This document shows, in pieces, positions 15,819-23,507 of a stretch of DNA of 34,994 nucleotides. The DNA is taken from positions 1-34,994 of the forward strand of contig CADAGC010000022.1 in the NCBI GenBank assembly GCA_902787365.1. The letters run 5' to 3'. The first letter of the stretch is position 1. Each line of letters begins with the position of its first letter. Position numbers and translations under genes: made by a program. The notes below the pieces were generated by a model that was not told the origin of the DNA, searched no databases, and saw nothing but the letters and a program-made list of their open reading frames with translations. The DNA comes from an uncultured Ruminococcus sp. Lineage in GTDB: Bacteria; Bacillota; Clostridia; Oscillospirales; Ruminococcaceae.

Positions 15819-17360
15819 ATGAAGCGTTATCTGACCGTTTCACAAATGGTGGAGTGCGAGCAGCGCTCGGACAGAGAGGGGCTTTCTCTGGCGCAGCTTA
15901 TGGACAATGCAGCGCAGGGGCTTTACAGGGCGGTTTTAAAGGCTGCCGACCGAGTATCACGGCAAAAGGGCGAAAGCGCAAGAAAAATATGCATAGTTGC
16001 AGGCAAAGGCAACAACGGCGGCGACGGACTGGTTTGTGCAAGGCTTTTGCAGGAGTCGGGATTTGAGGTATGCGTAGTGCTTGCGCAGGGCAAGTCTGCG
16101 ACGGAGCTTTCAAAGGCGGCATACAAGCGGCTTGACAAAAGAACAAAGATAATAAACGAATATGACGAGCAGGCGGCGAGGGACATATACTATGCAGACA
16201 TAATAGTTGACTGCATATTCGGCACGGGCTTCAAAGGGGCGCTGCGTGACGAGATAAGGCCGCTTTTCTCGATAATAGACCAGTCACCCGCATACAAGAT
16301 AGCCTGCGACATACCCTCGGGGTGCAGCGCTGACACGGGACTTTGCGACGAGATGTCGATCAGGGCTGATTTGACGGTGACCTTTCACAAGGCAAAGGTC
16401 GGCATGGCGCTCTCCCCTACCAGAGAATACTGCGGGGAGATTGAGGTCTGCGACATAGGGATAAAGAAAGAGTACGAAAATTTTCCTTTTATCACATATG
16501 AGCCTGACGAGGAAATGCTTACAAAGCTGCTGCCCGCACGGCCTGCGGGGGCGCACAAGGGGGATTTCGGACGGCTTCTGATAATTGCAGGCAGCGAGAA
16601 CTACTACGGGGCGGCGGCAATGGCGGCAAATGCGGCGCTTCGCTGCGGCGTGGGGATAGTTCAGCTTGCAGCGCCCAAGAGCGTTATTTCGGCGCTTGCG
16701 GGGAATATGTATGAATGCACGTTTTTACCCTTTGAGGAGGGAGACAGCCCCGAAATACTGGCAGGTGCGATAGACAAAGCCACAGCCGTACTGATAGGCT
16801 GCGGAATGGGGATAAGCGGTCACACGAGGGCAGCGGTCGAATACGCCGTAAAGAACGCAGGCTGCCCTTTGATAATTGACGCAGACGGGCTGAATGTTCT
16901 TTCGGAAAATATGGATATACTGCGGGCACGTCAGATAAATGAGACGATACTAACGCCGCACATTGGCGAGCTTGCAAGGCTTTGCGGCGTTGACACAAAG
17001 ACGGCTTTACAGGAAAGGCTGACACTTGCCCGTGAGATAAACGAAAAATACGGCGCTGTTGTGGTATCAAAGAGCGCAGGCACGCTGATTGCGGCTTTAG
17101 GCTGCGTTATAGTATCAAGCTACGGAAACACGGCGCTTTCAAAGGGCGGCAGCGGCGATATGCTGGCGGGAATGATATCGGCATTCGTAGCGCAGAGGGT
17201 TGACCTCAGAGAGGCGGCGGCGCTGGGGTGTTATCTACTGGGGCGCTCGGCGGAGATACTGAGCGAGGAAATGTCACAGCGCTCGGTGCTGGCGAGGGAT
17301 ATACTCTCGCAGCTGCCAAAGACGCTGTATGAGCTTGAACACGGGGCAGAAAACAGATGA
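15819..17360 (+). CDS. nnr: Bifunctional NAD(P)H-hydrate epimerase / ADP-dependent dehydratase
   Basis: Repairs damaged nicotinamide cofactors: the N-terminal YjeF domain epimerises NAD(P)HX and the C-terminal ribokinase-like domain dehydrates S-NAD(P)HX using ADP. 513 aa, full length. The epimerase domain covers about 1-215, with IVAGKGNNGGDG at 59-70 and the catalytic Asp region DCIFGTGFKG. The dehydratase covers about 230-505, with GAHKGDFGRLLIIAGS, ADGLN and KGGSGDMLAGM near 442. Second gene of an operon; its stop overlaps the next ATG by four bases (ATGA). Confidence 0.95.
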   Translation: MKRYLTVSQMVECEQRSDREGLSLAQLMDNAAQGLYRAVLKAADRVSRQKGESARKICIVAGKGNNGGDGLVCARLLQESGFEVCVVLAQGKSATELSKAAYKRLDKRTKIINEYDEQAARDIYYADIIVDCIFGTGFKGALRDEIRPLFSIIDQSPAYKIACDIPSGCSADTGLCDEMSIRADLTVTFHKAKVGMALSPTREYCGEIEVCDIGIKKEYENFPFITYEPDEEMLTKLLPARPAGAHKGDFGRLLIIAGSENYYGAAAMAANAALRCGVGIVQLAAPKSVISALAGNMYECTFLPFEEGDSPEILAGAIDKATAVLIGCGMGISGHTRAAVEYAVKNAGCPLIIDADGLNVLSENMDILRARQINETILTPHIGELARLCGVDTKTALQERLTLAREINEKYGAVVVSKSAGTLIAALGCVIVSSYGNTALSKGGSGDMLAGMISAFVAQRVDLREAAALGCYLLGRSAEILSEEMSQRSVLARDILSQLPKTLYELEHGAENR

Positions 17361-17785
17361 ACATGACACTCGGCTCACTAATAAAGCTTATAAGGATAAT
17401 CTGCGGCGTGATAACTATTATCGTAGGGATAGTGGTGGCGTTTGTGTTTACGTCACAGCAGCAGGAACTTATTGACCGATGCACCGAGCCTGCCGTAGCA
17501 ACTGTAAGCTCCTGCGAGGAGAAATACAGGCAGGACAATGACCCTGTTTACGAAGTGGCGCTTGATTACGAAGCAGGCGGCAGGAAGTACCGACACAAAA
17601 TGAACTCATCAAGCAAATACGACGTAGGCGAGCAGCTGAACATCAAATACGACCCCGACGAGCCGACGGAATGTGTGCTCAACGGGACGGAGAAAATGAA
17701 GCCCGTAATGATGATATTCGGCGGAGTGATAATACTCATAGGCGTGGGTATCATATTAAGTGCGGTGTTCTCAAAAAGGTATTAA
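17357..17785 (+). CDS. DUF3592-like two-TM protein
   Basis: 142 aa. Membrane helices at about 12-31 and 115-136 enclose a small extracytoplasmic beta domain with the pattern EPAVATVSSCEEK, YEVALDYEAGGRKYRHKM and VGEQLNIKYDPDEPTECVL, typical of DUF3592 proteins. Function unknown. Overlaps nnr by four bases. A related protein is encoded at 31772-32254. Confidence 0.75.
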   Translation: MNMTLGSLIKLIRIICGVITIIVGIVVAFVFTSQQQELIDRCTEPAVATVSSCEEKYRQDNDPVYEVALDYEAGGRKYRHKMNSSSKYDVGEQLNIKYDPDEPTECVLNGTEKMKPVMMIFGGVIILIGVGIILSAVFSKRY

Positions 17786-17791
17786 ACAGAC

Positions 17792-17842
17792 ACACCTTTC
17801 ATATAATTAAGTACAAGTCTTAATTTATGAAAGGTGTTTTTT
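17792..17842 (+). terminator. Terminator-like hairpin overlapping the next gene's ribosome site
   Basis: ACACCTTTCATA and TATGAAAGGTGT (12-bp perfect arms), extended inward by AATTAAG/CTTAATT with a 7-base loop and one bulged T, then six T ending at the base before the ATG at 17843. This is a canonical terminator for the nnr operon. However, its 3' arm contains AAAGGTG, the only ribosome-binding sequence for the lipoprotein gene. Confidence 0.8.
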
Positions 17843-18337
17843 ATGAGAAGATTTTTTATTTTGCTTGCTTTGCCTGCGATAATGCTTTGTTCCTGCGCTG
17901 CAAAGAGCACACAGCCCGAAACCATGCCGAAGTGCTACACCGCAGAGCTGGAGATGACCGACAACGGGCGGGAATTCGAGGCGGTACTCACAAGAAATGA
18001 CGAGGGGTGGGAGTATGAATTCACAGCGCCCGAGAGCATCAAAGGGCTGAAACTATCCAAAAATGCGGATAGCTTTACGGCGGAGCTTGAAAAGCTGAAA
18101 TTAACCGACAATCTTGAAAAGCTCGGGCAAAACTCCCCTGCAAGGCTGATAGCCGAGGCGCTTGATATGTGCGCAAGCGGCAAGGGAATAACTGCCGAGG
18201 TCAAAGACGGCAAGACGGTCAACAAGGGCGTTGTAAACGGGGCGGATTTTACCGTGACATTTGATGACGGGCTGCCCTGCTCTATGGAGATAGGGGGCGA
18301 GATAGGGGTGACATTCAAGAACGTAAGAGCCGAATAA
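17843..18337 (+). CDS. Small lipoprotein of unknown function
   Basis: 164 aa. Signal peptide MRRFFILLALPAIMLCSC with lipobox ending at Cys18 (Cys16 is an alternative). The rest (YTAELEMTDNGREFEAVL ... GEIGVTFKNVRAE) looks like a beta-rich lipoprotein domain of the kind found in many clostridial lipoproteins; no family is assigned. The start at 17843 gives a normal signal peptide and a 7-base spacing from AAAGGTG; a GTG three codons earlier is possible. No separate promoter is visible, and the ribosome site is inside the preceding hairpin. Confidence 0.72.
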   Translation: MRRFFILLALPAIMLCSCAAKSTQPETMPKCYTAELEMTDNGREFEAVLTRNDEGWEYEFTAPESIKGLKLSKNADSFTAELEKLKLTDNLEKLGQNSPARLIAEALDMCASGKGITAEVKDGKTVNKGVVNGADFTVTFDDGLPCSMEIGGEIGVTFKNVRAE

Positions 18338-18345
18338 GGCGCAAA

Positions 18346-18374
18346 AAAGACTGCCGCAGGAAGCGACAGTCTTT
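18346..18374. terminator. Bidirectional terminator between convergent lipoprotein genes
   Basis: AAAGACTG/CAGTCTTT stem with a further C-G-C/G-C-G inside; lies between stops at 18337 and 18385. Confidence 0.8.
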
Positions 18375-18384
18375 AGTGTTTTTA

Positions 18385-19464
18385 TCAGAATGTGATAGGA
18401 TTGCCGTCTACATCATAGAATGCGATATCTGCGATATAGAAGCAAGCGTCGTTGGGCTGACCCCATCTCATGATAGTTATGAACTGATCCTCGGTGGTGT
18501 TCTGGAGTGTTTCGCCCCAGACCTGAAGCTCTCTTGAAGAAGCTTCGAGGTAAACCCACTCGGAAGTCCACTCAGAAGTCTCGAAGTCCTGCTGCTGCCA
18601 TGATCTGAATGTCTTGCAGTCGTCCTGAAGTTCCTGGATAGCGATAGTGCCTAAGAAGTTACCGGGAACGAGAGCAGATGTGCCTGTGGTCTCATCAGTA
18701 AACTCGCCAACTGCCTTCTGAACCATATCTAACTTGATAGTATTTACCTTAGGCAGAAGATCCTCATGACCCTTGAATATCTCGTTGAGCTTTATTCTGG
18801 GCTTGGGTATCTCATAGTTTACGCCGTCGGGGTACTTATCAAGCACCTCTACCTTAAGCATGGGAACGCCTGCAACCTCTTCGATAGAGTATTTACATCT
18901 TGACTCGTCGCCGTTGATATACACGAGGTCTGCTGTATCGTCAGCAAGAACTTTCTTTACGTAGTCGCCGTTATATGTAGCGTCAACGCCGAACTTCTCG
19001 CCTCTCTTGCCCCACTTCTTATTGAAGTCTTCCTCTGTGAAAGCCTTACCCTTATCGTTCTTGCCGTCCTTAACATACTGAACGTCAGTCTTGATAGAGC
19101 TGAAAGTTTCCTGCATATCACCGATAAGGTTTGTGATATCAGTATCCTTAGTGAACTTAACAAGAGCGTTATCCATATTAGCAAGGCTCTTAGGCATCTC
19201 GGAAATATCAACAGGCTGTGCAGCCTCTTCTTCGCCGCCCTCGCTTGAAGCGTCGCCCTCAGCGCTTGAAGCATCAGCCTCACTTGAAGCATCAGCAGCG
19301 GAAGATTCCTCAACGCTTGATGATTCTGCCACGCTTGATGACTCAGCGGCACTTGAAGCTGCCGAATCAGCTGACTTACTGCTCGATGAGCTATCATCGC
19401 CGCAGGCTGTAAACATAGCTGCCGTCATTGTAAGTGCAAGTGCAGCCGCAAATAATTTCTTCAT
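18385..19464 (-). CDS. Ser-rich lipoprotein of unknown function
   Basis: 359 aa. Signal peptide with lipobox FTAC (Cys21), then a Ser/Ala/Glu linker to about residue 85. A large extracellular region follows, ending in a domain rich in aromatics (FRSWQQQDFETSEWTSEW, ITIMRWGQPNDACFYIADI) that suggests a beta-sandwich, perhaps sugar-binding. First 21 residues are nearly identical to those of the next gene upstream (19720-20706), so the two share an origin or an exchanged 5' end. GGAGGAA is 7-8 bases before the ATG. Own promoter and terminator. The leader contains the 51-bp hairpin element at 19501-19551. Confidence 0.8.
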   Translation of the reverse strand: MKKLFAAALALTMTAAMFTACGDDSSSSSKSADSAASSAAESSSVAESSSVEESSAADASSEADASSAEGDASSEGGEEEAAQPVDISEMPKSLANMDNALVKFTKDTDITNLIGDMQETFSSIKTDVQYVKDGKNDKGKAFTEEDFNKKWGKRGEKFGVDATYNGDYVKKVLADDTADLVYINGDESRCKYSIEEVAGVPMLKVEVLDKYPDGVNYEIPKPRIKLNEIFKGHEDLLPKVNTIKLDMVQKAVGEFTDETTGTSALVPGNFLGTIAIQELQDDCKTFRSWQQQDFETSEWTSEWVYLEASSRELQVWGETLQNTTEDQFITIMRWGQPNDACFYIADIAFYDVDGNPITF

Positions 19465-19500
19465 AATAAATTCCTCCAGTTCAAAACGTTATGGCCGATT

Positions 19501-19551
19501 AGACAATACTGACGTACAAAGGCGCAAGCCGATGGTTATGTGGTATTGTCT
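19501..19551. mobile_element. 51-bp hairpin element related to the MITE ends
   Basis: Perfect 9-bp terminal inverted repeats AGACAATAC/GTATTGTCT. The interior (ACGTACAAAG-GC-gcaa-GC-CGATGGTTATG) aligns with the right end of the 31454-31651 element. It lies downstream of the promoter at 19567-19596, so it is transcribed in the 5' leader of the lipoprotein gene. Confidence 0.6.
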
Positions 19552-19566
19552 CAAATCTACATTCAA

Positions 19567-19596
19567 ATTATATCATAAACACGGGGCTGTTTTCAA
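19567..19596 (-). promoter_or_regulatory. Promoter of the 18385-19464 lipoprotein gene
   Basis: TTGAAA, 18-base spacer, TATAAT on the minus strand. Confidence 0.75.
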
Positions 19597-19681
19597 TATC
19601 TTATTTGAACAAATAAAAATAGGCAATTTGTAAGTGTTGCATAAGTAATCGTTATCATATTGTGAAAATTAGCCAAAAGAA

Positions 19682-19708
19682 AAAGACCGCTTAAAACAAG
19701 CGGTCTTT
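19682..19708 (-). terminator. Terminator of the 19720-20706 gene
   Basis: Eleven-bp stem AAAGACCGCTT/AAGCGGTCTTT, 5-base loop, 11 bases past the stop, followed by T-rich sequence. Confidence 0.85.
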
Positions 19709-19719
19709 GATTTGTTTAA

Positions 19720-20706
19720 TTAAGCTTCGCCAGCCATTGCCTTATTGACATCGGAGCTGAAGTATACGTTACCCATATTGAGCTTAACAGTCTTGATAGC
19801 TGTGGGGCAATCACCCATCTGGAAGAGTATGCCGTCCCAACCAACTGTTGTATCACCGTCAACAGCCTCTGCGTTTGCGTTATCAACGATAGCGTTTATC
19901 TTATCCTTCGGGATAGTGAATGTAAGAGTTGTAGCCTCGGGTGAGCCGAACTTGATGAAGCCGTCGTTCTTTACGAATACATCTTCAAGAGTGCCGTCAG
20001 CCTTGAATACGTCCTCGGGGCCTTCCTCGCCCTTCTTGTTGATACCGTGGGTATCGCCCTCGGGCATATTGTAGTATGTGGGGAAGTCAACTATAAGGCC
20101 TTCCTGATCGTCAACGCCAAGGAACTTAGCCCAGCCGTTAGCTCTTGCAGGGCCTATAAGGATCTGAGTTGTACCCTTCTTGATCTTGCCGTCTTCGAGT
20201 GTTTCAAGTCTTCTGATACCAGCCTCGAACTCTTCCTTAGCGTCAGCAGTTACCTCGAACTCAACTGTGATAGTGAGATCCTGATCCTTTGTGAGAGTTC
20301 TGCCGTCGATATAGATATCGCCCCAGTCGGGATCGGAGCCAAGGCCGTTTACCCAAGGATCTGTACCGGGCTCTGCAACTGTAAGAGTTGTCTCTGTAGC
20401 GCTTGCGTCATAGCCGGGCATCTTTGTGATATCGAACTTGCCGTTTTCATCAACTGCTGCGTTTGCTGCGTTGCCGGCTGAGCTTGAATCATCAGCTGCG
20501 GAATCAGCGCCGGAATCTGCTGTAGAATCAGCTGCCGAATCAGCTGTGGAATCTGCTGCACTTGAAGCTGCGGAATCAGCTGCACTTGAAGCTGCTGCGC
20601 TTGAAGAATCTGCTGCCTTGCTGCTTGATGAGCTATCATCGCCGCAGGCTGTGAACATTGCCGCTGTCATTGTAAGAGCGAGAGCGGCTGCAAAAAACTT
20701 TTTCAT
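19720..20706 (-). CDS. Ser/Ala-rich lipoprotein with possible carbohydrate-binding fold
   Basis: 328 aa. Lipobox FTAC with Cys21, then a repetitive linker of ADS and ADST units to about residue 80. A beta-rich extracellular domain follows at about 90-325. Two segments match the surface protein encoded next upstream: QILIGPARANGWAKF against YWLIGPGNANGWDKI, and VGWDGILFQMGDCPTAIKTVKL against TWGGMIFQDYGVVVSSVEL. The W-G-x-x-FQ pattern recalls carbohydrate-binding beta sandwiches of ruminococci; this is an inference. AAAGGAAT lies about 8 bases before the ATG. Confidence 0.8.
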   Translation of the reverse strand: MKKFFAAALALTMTAAMFTACGDDSSSSSKAADSSSAAASSAADSAASSAADSTADSAADSTADSGADSAADDSSSAGNAANAAVDENGKFDITKMPGYDASATETTLTVAEPGTDPWVNGLGSDPDWGDIYIDGRTLTKDQDLTITVEFEVTADAKEEFEAGIRRLETLEDGKIKKGTTQILIGPARANGWAKFLGVDDQEGLIVDFPTYYNMPEGDTHGINKKGEEGPEDVFKADGTLEDVFVKNDGFIKFGSPEATTLTFTIPKDKINAIVDNANAEAVDGDTTVGWDGILFQMGDCPTAIKTVKLNMGNVYFSSDVNKAMAGEA

Positions 20707-20761
20707 TATCTACCATTCCTTTCGTATCTTGCGTGTTGTAAAATACAGTTTTACAGTTAAT

Positions 20762-20790
20762 AGTTTATCACAAATGCGGACATATTTCAA
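20762..20790 (-). promoter_or_regulatory. Probable promoter of the 19720-20706 gene
   Basis: TTGAAA, 17-base spacer, TAAACT on the minus strand (weak -10). Confidence 0.55.
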
Positions 20791-20882
20791 TATGTTTTTT
20801 ACACAATAAATCACAAGGGGCTTATGCATTATGCACAAGTAAACGTTTACCAATTGTGCTAAACCTACAAATCACACAAAAA

Positions 20883-20909
20883 GAAAGAGCCTCATAAAGA
20901 AGCTCTTTC
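20883..20909 (-). terminator. Terminator of the 20934-21836 gene
   Basis: GAAAGAGC/GCTCTTTC stem with an 11-base loop, 24 bases after the stop, then TTTTTGTG on the minus strand. Confidence 0.75.
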
Positions 20910-20933
20910 CCGTGAAATTATGAATGAAAAGAA

Positions 20934-21836
20934 TTATCTCTTCTTAGAAGCAACTACTGCTGCACCTGCAAGAGCAAGACCTGCGAGAGCAAGACCTGCG
21001 GAAGCACCTGTTGAGGTGTTTGCTGTGCCGGAACCTGTGTTGCTGCCTGTAGAGTTGCCGCTGCCGGCTGTGGAACCGTCTGTCGAGCCGCTGCCTGTGG
21101 AACCGCCTGTGGAACCGCCCTCGGTCTCGCCGCCTTCGGTCTCGCCACCTTCAGTCTCGCCGCCTTCAGTCTCGCCGCCTTCGGTCTCGCCGCCTTCTTC
21201 GCCGCCTTCTTCGCCGCCAGCGTCCTCGTCGCCTATCTTCTTAGCCTCAGGAAGCTCAACGCCGAGCTCTACGGAAGATACTACAACGCCGTAATCCTGG
21301 AAGATCATACCGCCCCAAGTCTCACCTGTATCCTTATCTGTACCAGCGTTATCGAAGAGGTACTGAACGCCCTCGGGAGTAAGTGTGAAGAATGCCTCTG
21401 TGCAGCCTTCTCTTAATACGATGAAGCCGTCCTTCTGCTGAACGAAGTAATACTCTTCATCAGCATCATTATCCTTATAGATGATATCCTTAACATAAGC
21501 GCTGTCAAGAGCTGTCTTATCATCTGCGGGAAGACCCTTAGCGTAAATCTTATCCCAGCCGTTAGCGTTGCCAGGGCCGATGAGCCAGTAATCATAGCTC
21601 GGATCAAGCTCAGCGATATTGATCTTTACTGTGCAGCCTGTGTCCTTATACTCCTCGAACTCAGAAAGCGGGATATACTGCTGAACATCGCCCTCACCGA
21701 ACTCAGGGAACTTCGGAACCTGCCAGTCCTCAGGAAGAGCGCCGTCAGTCTTATACTCCTTAGCGGAAGCTGCAAGGCACATTGTGCAAGCTACTGCAAA
21801 TGCAGACATACCTGCGAAAATCTTAGAAATTTTCAT
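20934..21836 (-). CDS. Surface protein with EGGET repeats and C-terminal membrane anchor
   Basis: 300 aa from the ATG at 21836 (GGAGGAA 7 bases upstream). A signal peptide at 1-24 (MKISKIFAGMSA ... LAASA) precedes one beta-rich domain at about 30-195 with IGPGNANGWDKI and WGGMIFQDYGVVVSSVEL. An acidic EGGET tandem repeat is followed by a Gly/Ser/Thr linker, then a hydrophobic helix and a KKR tail. The tail has the form of a sorting signal, but no LPXTG or NPxTx motif precedes the helix (NTSTGAS is there), so it may be a plain membrane anchor. A wall-spanning display role is inferred. Confidence 0.8.
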   Translation of the reverse strand: MKISKIFAGMSAFAVACTMCLAASAKEYKTDGALPEDWQVPKFPEFGEGDVQQYIPLSEFEEYKDTGCTVKINIAELDPSYDYWLIGPGNANGWDKIYAKGLPADDKTALDSAYVKDIIYKDNDADEEYYFVQQKDGFIVLREGCTEAFFTLTPEGVQYLFDNAGTDKDTGETWGGMIFQDYGVVVSSVELGVELPEAKKIGDEDAGGEEGGEEGGETEGGETEGGETEGGETEGGETEGGSTGGSTGSGSTDGSTAGSGNSTGSNTGSGTANTSTGASAGLALAGLALAGAAVVASKKR

Positions 21837-21891
21837 GATTATTTCCTCCAAACATTTTTAACTGATTTGAATTGTCCTTCAATTCCCTTAT

Positions 21892-21920
21892 ATTATAACA
21901 GAATAATTACAAAAAATCAA
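21892..21920 (-). promoter_or_regulatory. Promoter of the EGGET surface protein gene
   Basis: TTGATT, 17-base spacer, TATAAT on the minus strand. Confidence 0.75.
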
Positions 21921-22017
21921 GTAGTTTTCGGAAATTTGTAATCAAATATATCACAATATTATCTTTTACATTTTGTGCACAATTCACGGAAAACGTTATC
22001 ATTTCGGCATAAAAATT

Positions 22018-22040
22018 GAGCCCGACTATTCATCGGGCTC
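22018..22040 (-). terminator. Terminator of the TDEP surface protein gene
   Basis: GAGCCCGA/TCGGGCTC stem, 7-base loop, followed on the minus strand by AATTTTTATG; 38 bases past the stop. Confidence 0.85.
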
Positions 22041-22078
22041 AAAGATGTTATTTAATTAACTGTTATTTCCGGTCAGAA

Positions 22079-23284
22079 TTACTTCTTCTTAGAAACTACT
22101 ACAGCAGCGCCAGCAAGAGCGATTGCGCCAAGACCAAGAACTGCAGCTGTCTTGGGGTTGGAAGTTGTGGAAGTTGTTGTAGCATCTGTCTTCTTCTCCT
22201 CAGCGGGTTCGTCAGTAGGCTCATCTGTGGGCTCATCAGTAGGCTCATCTGTGGGCTCATCTGTGGGCTCATCTGTGGGCTCATCAGTAGGCTCATCTGT
22301 GGGTGCCTGTGTATCAGTTACTGTAAGAGTATACTCGATTGTGTGCTTGCCTGTGAATGTCTCGGAAGGAACGAATACGTCAGCCCACTCATTGTAACCG
22401 CCGTATGCACGAGCTGTGTTTGTAGCCTTGTTAGCACCTGTGCCCTCAGCCCAGAGGTGAACGATATCGCCAGTGTCCTCGTCAACCTTAGCGTCAGCAG
22501 CGATCTCAACCTCTTCGCCGTCAACTACGAGCTTTGTTGTTACTTCGTATCTTGCGTTGATGTCCTCGTCCTTGCCGAAGTCCTCAGCGAATACGAGTGT
22601 AGGAGCGATGAACCACATATGGTCGATCTCGTCGCCTACATAAGCCTTAAGTGTGAACTCCTTGCCGGAGAATACGTCAGCTGTATCTTCCTTAACGCCA
22701 GCTTTGTCTTCGCTGTCATAGTAGAAGTTGCCCCATTCAGCCTTTACCATGTTGAGGTGGGGATCGTCAAGACCCTCAGCATCCTTATAGTTGAGCTTGA
22801 AGTATACTGTCATGTCAGCATCTGTGTTGTTAGCCAGCTTGAGATAGTAGTTATCATCAAGTATAGGAGATACAGTCTTAACTGTTGCATCAGCAGCAGG
22901 CTGACCCCATGTGGGCTTGCCATCCTCACCAAGCTCTGTGCTGTTGAAACCGGCTGTGAATGCACGAGCATTGCCGGGTGTGCCGGATGTACCGAGTGTG
23001 ATAGAAGCTACGTCATCAAGAGTCTTGCCCTCAGCAAGTGCAGCCTCGAATGTATCCTTAGATACCTCGTACTCATCCCACCAGCTACCGGAAGCCTCGA
23101 TCTCGATCTTACCGTCAGCGTTCTCTGTGTCCATTACCCAAGCGTCAGCAGCATATGCGATATAAGCTGTAGCTATGGGAGTCTCTTCTTCTGCAGCATC
23201 GTCAGCAGCAGCTACAGAAACTGCCATCATAGACATAGCAAGTGCAGCTGCGGACATACCAGCGAAAAACTTAGAAACCTTCAT
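22079..23284 (-). CDS. Surface protein with TDEP repeats and NPKTA sorting-like signal
   Basis: 401 aa from the ATG at 23284 (GGAGGAA 7 bases upstream; the longer frame to 23344 lacks a site). Signal peptide at 1-26 shares MK-SK-FAGMSA with the neighbouring surface protein. Two beta-rich extracellular segments span about 30-335. Eight tandem TDEP units (12-bp DNA repeat, 22208-22303) form a wall-spanning linker. The C-terminus is NPKTA, a hydrophobic helix and a KKK tail, the layout of a sortase substrate with an NPxTx-type motif. No sortase gene is in the window. Own promoter and terminator. Confidence 0.83.
   Translation of the reverse strand: MKVSKFFAGMSAAALAMSMMAVSVAAADDAAEEETPIATAYIAYAADAWVMDTENADGKIEIEASGSWWDEYEVSKDTFEAALAEGKTLDDVASITLGTSGTPGNARAFTAGFNSTELGEDGKPTWGQPAADATVKTVSPILDDNYYLKLANNTDADMTVYFKLNYKDAEGLDDPHLNMVKAEWGNFYYDSEDKAGVKEDTADVFSGKEFTLKAYVGDEIDHMWFIAPTLVFAEDFGKDEDINARYEVTTKLVVDGEEVEIAADAKVDEDTGDIVHLWAEGTGANKATNTARAYGGYNEWADVFVPSETFTGKHTIEYTLTVTDTQAPTDEPTDEPTDEPTDEPTDEPTDEPTDEPTDEPAEEKKTDATTTSTTSNPKTAAVLGLGAIALAGAAVVVSKKK
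22208..22303. repeat. 12-bp coding tandem repeat (TDEP units)
   Basis: Eight imperfect copies of a 12-bp unit, read on the plus strand as GGGCTCATCTGT or GGCTCATCAGTA. Within the surface-protein gene; copy number could vary by slippage. Confidence 0.85.
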
Positions 23285-23357
23285 TTGTAATTTCCTCCAT
23301 CTGTTTTTTGATTTAATCCATATTGAGCGATATCTCCTCAACATAAACTATACACAT

Positions 23358-23386
23358 ATTTTAACACAATTATCACATTTATTCAA
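23358..23386 (-). promoter_or_regulatory. Promoter of the TDEP surface protein gene
   Basis: TTGAAT, 17-base spacer, TAAAAT on the minus strand. Confidence 0.7.
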
Positions 23387-23507
23387 TCAGCATAATAGCC
23401 GAAAATAATTGTAATCTTTTTGTCATATTTAACAAAAATCTTAATTTTTTCGGCTCAACTGTCCAAAAATGTCAACTTTTGGGTATAATTTCATATTTTT
23501 ATATCGG

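Noticed and set aside
20920..21294. Pro/Val-rich plus-strand frame
   Set aside because: Antisense of the EGGET repeat and Gly-rich linker.
22208..22303. Short tandem repeat as a possible CRISPR array
   Set aside because: The units are 12 bp with no spacers and stay in frame as TDEP within a surface protein.
22016..23290. 424-codon plus-strand frame opposite the TDEP surface gene
   Set aside because: Cys/Leu/Ile-rich shadow created by codon bias and the 12-bp repeat on the other strand.
23463..23482. CCAAAA/TTTTGG as a radA terminator
   Set aside because: Only six A/T-rich pairs and no T-run in the right place.
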